Positions 59,158 to 64,000 of a stretch of DNA of 64,000 nt are shown here, piece by piece. The notes beneath the pieces were generated by a model. It saw only the letters and a program-made list of their open reading frames with translations, did not search any database and was not told the origin of the DNA. Numbering within the stretch: the first letter of the stretch is position 1; each line of letters begins with the position of its first letter. Position numbers and translations under genes: made by a program. The stretch is taken from assembly GCA_030562195.1 (NCBI GenBank), contig CM060199.1:9506338-9570337 (forward strand). The letters are read 5' to 3'. The stretch is from Nipponacmea schrenckii (lineage: Eukaryota; Mollusca; Gastropoda; Lottiidae).

Positions 59158-62100
59158 AAAAAATATTCTTGTAAATATTTTCAATGGTTACATGAAATAA
59201 TATTCAGTGTTAAAGAACCCAAGAAATCAAATCTCTTTTTTTTTAAAGTTTTTTTAATAAATGTAATTGGTTGTCATGAAACATTGACTTTGTCCTTCTG
59301 AAATGATATGATTGGCTATTATATGAAGTCAACAGCCTAAACTGTTACAGAAGAGATGTGTGTCAGGAAACCACAGAGACAATTCTATTTCAATTTCAAA
59401 TATATTTAGAACCAGTAGTCATTTCCTGAAATATGATCCCTTAAAGTGGGCAGAAACAATGGAGTCGATTCAAGTCTTGAAATGGCATTTAGCATTTGAA
59501 AGATCCGTTGCCCCATGAAGCCGTGTCTATAAATTGGTGTGTCTAAGTTTAATTCATAAAGAAAATAGAGAATGAAATTGTGCTGAGAAGCTAAACCAGA
59601 AATACCAAAATAACTTGGAATCTCCCACTCTGATGCTGATATGGACAAGGAATATTAATTGTGTTTGAGAGAAATGAGTTCACTAACAATCATTCATGAT
59701 TTTATTTGTCATTTTCTAGTTGGAGAAAGGTTTAAAATCTGAAAAGTTCTGCTATCATAGATGAAACTGAGCTCTATAAATTTGTAAAGCATAGCATAGT
59801 CATAAATATATCTGACCAAATGATTTAAGAAAGAAAAGATATTTTAGTTCAACTTTCAACCTGTATTAGCTTTAAGATAGGTTAAAAAGACTTTATAGAT
59901 ATGAGCTGCACTATATAAGTTCTATAGAAGGTGTTGCAATAGCAACTGGGTTTTTACAACTGTGGATCCGTACTTGAGAATCTTGATTATTTGGTTTATT
60001 TATTACACACAAACAGGCCCACACAAACACCTGTAACCAATCTTAGTTTGGGTTTGTCAAATCTGCATTCATTTAACTAGTATATAACTAATATTGTTTC
60101 TTTGGTATATATTTATTACCTCACAAATGCTACCTTGCTAACCTAAACCAGTCACTTGAAAGAAAAGACAGGGCATATAATTCTCAAGGTGGGGGTCATT
60201 TAAATATTTAATCAGAAACAAACTGGTGACTTCAACACGTGGTAATTGAATAGAAACTTGACAAAGTACTTCTAGATGAAATCCCATAAAATATGTTTCA
60301 ATCTGAGTGGGTGGAAGCCACAATACAGTGCAAGACGGTTAGTTTTCTATTAATGGCAGCTGAGAAAAATCTTTATTTTCATGCCAATATCAGCTTATTG
60401 TATTAGACAGATGTTTTAATGTCACACTGTATTACAGCTGAAAGTAAAACGAAAAATATCAAGAGCCATGTTTCACCATTTTTTGGAGGTTCATTGTGTC
60501 TGGACTAGACATAATCTTCAGAAGTACTAGGATTTTATGAATATCAAATATTTTGTTATAAAATACCTCAAACTAGGAATTTTACACCTAGGTTCACAGT
60601 TAGGATCTTCTCTACCAGCTTTTTTTTCCAAAACTCTCGGCATTGATCTTTGAATGCCAAAACTGTCGCATTTAATGCTTTGAAGATGTATTTTGGAACA
60701 TCAGAAAGGATAAAAAAAATTTCTTGAAATTGTTGTTTAAATTCCATCCTAGAAATTAATTCCCTGGATAAAGATTACTTCTAACTTGGAGAATCTTATA
60801 TGTATCACCATAACAGGTACAAAATTATTAGAAACATAACGTGCAAAATATGCAAGTTTATTTCCCACCCACAACTTAAAACCAAGCGTATTTCAATCTC
60901 ATGGTTTCACATTGAAAACAAAGAAGAGATTTTGAACGTGCAGCCTTTAATTAAACATTTATAAAAAAACAACATACAAAGAGCTTTGGTACCCAGTTAC
61001 ACTTAACTGCATTTAAGGAAGCTAATGAACCAAAATTTTATTGCCTGTGGATTACAAAAAGTCTTGAGTTGAGAAGATGTCTCAAGACACTACCGATGGA
61101 AAAGGTTAAAATTTAAATTTGTCCACCCAGCCTACTCAGACGGTCGTAAAAAATATATGGAAAGTTGTAAAATCAATAAGCTGCTGTGACTGTCGAAGAA
61201 TATATACAAGATTACATACTCAATTATAAACGGAGATATATTTTATTCACCCATGTCTATACTTTGACAAGCGATCGTTTCTTATCATAAAATATAAATG
61301 GAAGGACCAGAATATTTCTTGACTCAATAAGTAATAGTACCATGAAGAAAGCTAGATTCCGTACTTTAACATCCACGGAAAAACCTCTTTAAAAACACAT
61401 TATCTCTGACTATGAACCAATAGTGCCATCATTAGAAAACACAGAAATAGAAGAAGCATTCATATTTTATAACCATTATTCTTATATAGAGACATTAAGG
61501 TGAAAGGACAAAGTACATTCCTGAGTGAGATTCTCAATACTATGGAAAATAGAAGCTAACAACACAACTCTTTCTTTCATGGCTTTAGGCGTTGCTTCCA
61601 AGATGTTTGTATGCAGTTTAAAATAGGAAGTATCAATTTACTTGCTACATTTTGATAGAACAATATAATAGATTAGCTCTGAATATATATTCCAAAAACT
61701 TTAGGGTATTATATAGTAATATATATAACAATATATATACCTATAAATTGTAATGATTACTACTCATATTTTAGGTGCACTGATCATGTCTTCAATCATG
61801 GATATAAACAAATTTTATCTCAATTATTACATCTTGGCTAAATTCTGTAGGTATGTTGAGATAACACCTTAAAATATAAGACAAATAACTCTATAATTTC
61901 CAGGGCCGGTACCTCTGAGACTTGATATCAGTTCTCATCATGTATTACTAGATTATATTGACAAGTGTTAATCCCAAAATAAAGAAATCCAAATAGGGCC
62001 AATTGAAACCTCATCTAGCAATATCAGAATAACTACAAAAAATCACGGAATAAATTCTTATTTTAGATGATAGACTATTGGTTTTCAATAACAATTCAGC

Positions 62101-62951
62101 AGATTAGATACAATTTGTCCTTCTATACAGTTGCAGTCTTAGACAGTATGCTTTTACAGTGAAAAGAAACTATGACAAAAAGAATGTGGAATATAACGTT
62201 TATAAGGTAAGTTTACTTTAAACAAAAGTTTTACTGCACAATATTTGTAAGACATATAGGGGTAGGAAGGTTCAATTAAAGGGACAGATTCACCATTTTT
62301 GAAAGTGAATTATTATTCTGTCTCAAAAACAGGAATAGTTCTGCTGAACAAATCAGTAAAAGTGTTCATAAGTTTAACGTTCCTATTCAAGTGTATCCAT
62401 AATTATCCATGTTTCGAGTTATTTTAAATCAAAATTATCATACAGCAACGTCACCGAAACTATCTATTATACAGACCTTATCAACAAAACATACAACTTT
62501 CAGATACCCGGTACCTCAAATTTCAACATCGTGATGAATGTGCGAAAGAAAAATATTAAAAGCTTTATATTTAGGTTGGGGTATTTTTGAAGGGTTTATA
62601 TGATTTTCTTGCATTTCTTGCACCTCTGAAATCTTTAAACATATATTTAAGGCCAAAATCAATCCTGAAAATAGAGAAACATGGTGTACCGGTATTCTCA
62701 GTATGCCACTTGAGAATACATGACAACTTTTCAGTCTACTTATATTGCATTCAGTGACAAGTCTTGTCATGGGATGGAAAATCCTTTGAACCTGTAGACC
62801 AAAAATTTTACACAATGATAACAAAAAGGGGGAAAATTTTGGTTGGGAATTGTAGGCAAAGTTTGGTTTCCAATTTATCAAAATCCATGTAAAAACTATA
62901 ACAATGGATATATTCCAAATTTCAAGCATTTTAACAGTGCAAGAATGAGCA

Positions 62952-63128
62952 AGATTGTAAAGAGGTGTTCTAAAAATGTATGTCTAATGGAGACACTGGT
63001 AGCATCAATTTACACCATATTAATTTTTTTTTTTGGTCTGTGGTTCCTGCAAGTAAGTGTTTCACTAATCTGGAAGTCCTTATTTGATAAAAGCATATTT
63101 TGAAACACAGACCTCTTTACAATCCCAT
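62952..63128. mobile_element. MITE, family A, with clear terminal inverted repeats
   Basis: Starts 'agattgtaaagagg' and ends 'cctctttacaatcc'. The left half has 'actggtagcatcaatttaca' and 'ggtctgtggttcctgcaa'. The right half is shortened, so the two halves are asymmetric. Confidence 0.65.
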
Positions 63129-63846
63129 TAAAGGCTCATTCTACATATAAAAGATGTTTATAAGTAAATAAATGTTTGGAATAATATAATATTTTATAAA
63201 GCAGTATTGAAGTTCATAAAGCAAAAATGAAATTGGCACAAACACAATTCCAACAAGAACCAAGCCATTCACAGTTATCTCCCATTTTCTCTTCAAATTT
63301 ATTACAAATGTCCTTTAAGGTCATTTGAAGACTTTAACCAAAAGGAAAAGAATAGGTTTGCATTTCAGGGTGCTGGAAATCAGACAATTCACTGCAAGGT
63401 CTGTACGTTGAAAAAGTAATGCAAGCAACATTTTAAACAGCCTGGAAACTGTGAATAATATTTATATATTGTCTTATAAACAAAAACAAAACAAACGTTA
63501 AAAAAAACTGTATAATAAACCATTGGCAGTTATCTCCCATTTGTCAGATAGTGAAGAAGAAATAACTGGAAATTTATTCAAGGTCATTAAAAAGACACAT
63601 CTTTATTCAATAAAATTATTTAAAACCTACGTCATGAAAATTGTGAAAGGGATTGTTAGGAGGTTTTCATATTTTTATACCCCATATAAATTTAAGAATA
63701 TATTAAAAAGGAATTATCGTCCTTGTTCCTTGACATATATTTGATTTTGGGCTCGTGACACTCTACAAGGCACAATTCTTCAGGTTTTTTTTTTTAAGAA
63801 ACTTGCTCAAATTTTTTAATTTCACTCAAGGATGAACCCTTCTTAA

Positions 63847-64000
63847 AGGGGCCCAGGCTTGATTTTTAGGGGTCATTTTGGGCCTTAGTTACATCTAAAC
63901 AGTCCTCAGAAATACTCAAGCTCTAAGAAAATCGCAAAATACCTTGAAATATACCACAAACAAAAAATTTCACTTTTCATTTTTGGTCTCCAGTCAGTCT
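63847..64000. mobile_element. MITE, family B, cut by the window end
   Basis: Begins after TTAA (63843-63846) with AGGGGCCCAGGCTTGATTTT and continues with the same interior as 46961-47449 (cagtcctcagaaatactcaa, aaaatcgcaaaataccttga). The right end is outside the window. Confidence 0.65.

Larger units (their letters stand above)
51102..64000. other. Region upstream of SNAP-25 coding start, no exon identified
   Basis: 13 kb with no recognisable coding exon on either strand. It may include SNAP-25 5' UTR exons and promoter, which cannot be picked out by sequence alone. It carries tandem arrays (52918, 56018, 57270), a compound element (58340-59157) and MITE copies near 62952 and 63847. The larger open frames (53395-53697, 59406-59648, 62516-62929) show no known domain. 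Confidence 0.55.

Noticed and set aside
59406..59648. 80-codon minus-strand frame
   Set aside because: Looks plausible in composition but matches no family I know and has no supporting neighbours.
62516..62929. 137-codon minus-strand frame
   Set aside because: No recognisable family, hydrophobic/AT-driven composition, no splice context; probably chance.
1..64000. tRNA and rRNA genes
   Set aside because: No segment with a convincing cloverleaf, A/B box pair or rRNA core was noticed; a covariance search was not possible.

Overview
The window is eukaryotic nuclear DNA from an AT-rich, intron-rich invertebrate. A mollusc (bivalve or gastropod) is the best guess. Reasons: short GT-AG exons; three animal genes whose spliced reading frames close exactly; and a repeat landscape I associate with molluscs (Penelope-like GIY-YIG elements, an element with 'aaccgacatctgg' units and a GACG tail, AGGTCA-rich elements). 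The species cannot be fixed from sequence alone.

Layout. (1) 1-2921, minus strand: a broken Kelch-like (BTB-BACK-Kelch) gene. A 1,751-bp foldback Penelope-like element with a 12-bp target duplication sits inside its BTB domain, and its BACK domain has a frameshifting deletion. (2) 2922-3461: a short divergent promoter with NRF1-like, ETS and E-box motifs. (3) 3462-22612, plus strand: a complete DHX29 gene (DExH RNA helicase that helps 43S ribosomal complexes scan structured 5' leaders). 29 coding exons add to 4,074 nt (1,357 aa). Intron 13 is GC-AG. (4) Nested antisense in DHX29 intron 8 (9813-12333): a four-exon gene whose C-terminal half resembles PHYHIP/PHYHIPL. Its stop codon lies in the first units of a ~40-copy 28-bp minisatellite. 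(5) 22613-27662: intergenic, with a mariner relic. (6) 27663-51101, minus strand: a complete coding region for SNAP-25 (Qb/Qc SNARE, 216 aa). (7) 51102-64000: no convincing coding exon; upstream sequence rich in tandem arrays and non-autonomous elements.

Most notable: SNAP-25 carries two tandem copies of one 49-nt exon (39567-39615 and 38596-38644). Both are phase 0 to phase 1, both have good splice sites, and both encode the Qb helix segment with the zero-layer glutamine (LVMLDEQG). Because 49 is not a multiple of 3, using both or neither breaks the frame, so the pair looks mutually exclusive. It is the exon just before the one known to be duplicated in vertebrates (5a/5b), which suggests an independent way of varying the SNARE.

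The three gene neighbourhoods look functionally unrelated. The nested gene and DHX29 share a locus on opposite strands, and the Kelch-like relic and DHX29 share a promoter interval. Much of the intronic and intergenic DNA is repeats: at least three inverted-repeat (MITE-like) families, several minisatellites and a satellite whose 76-bp unit resembles a 3' splice site.
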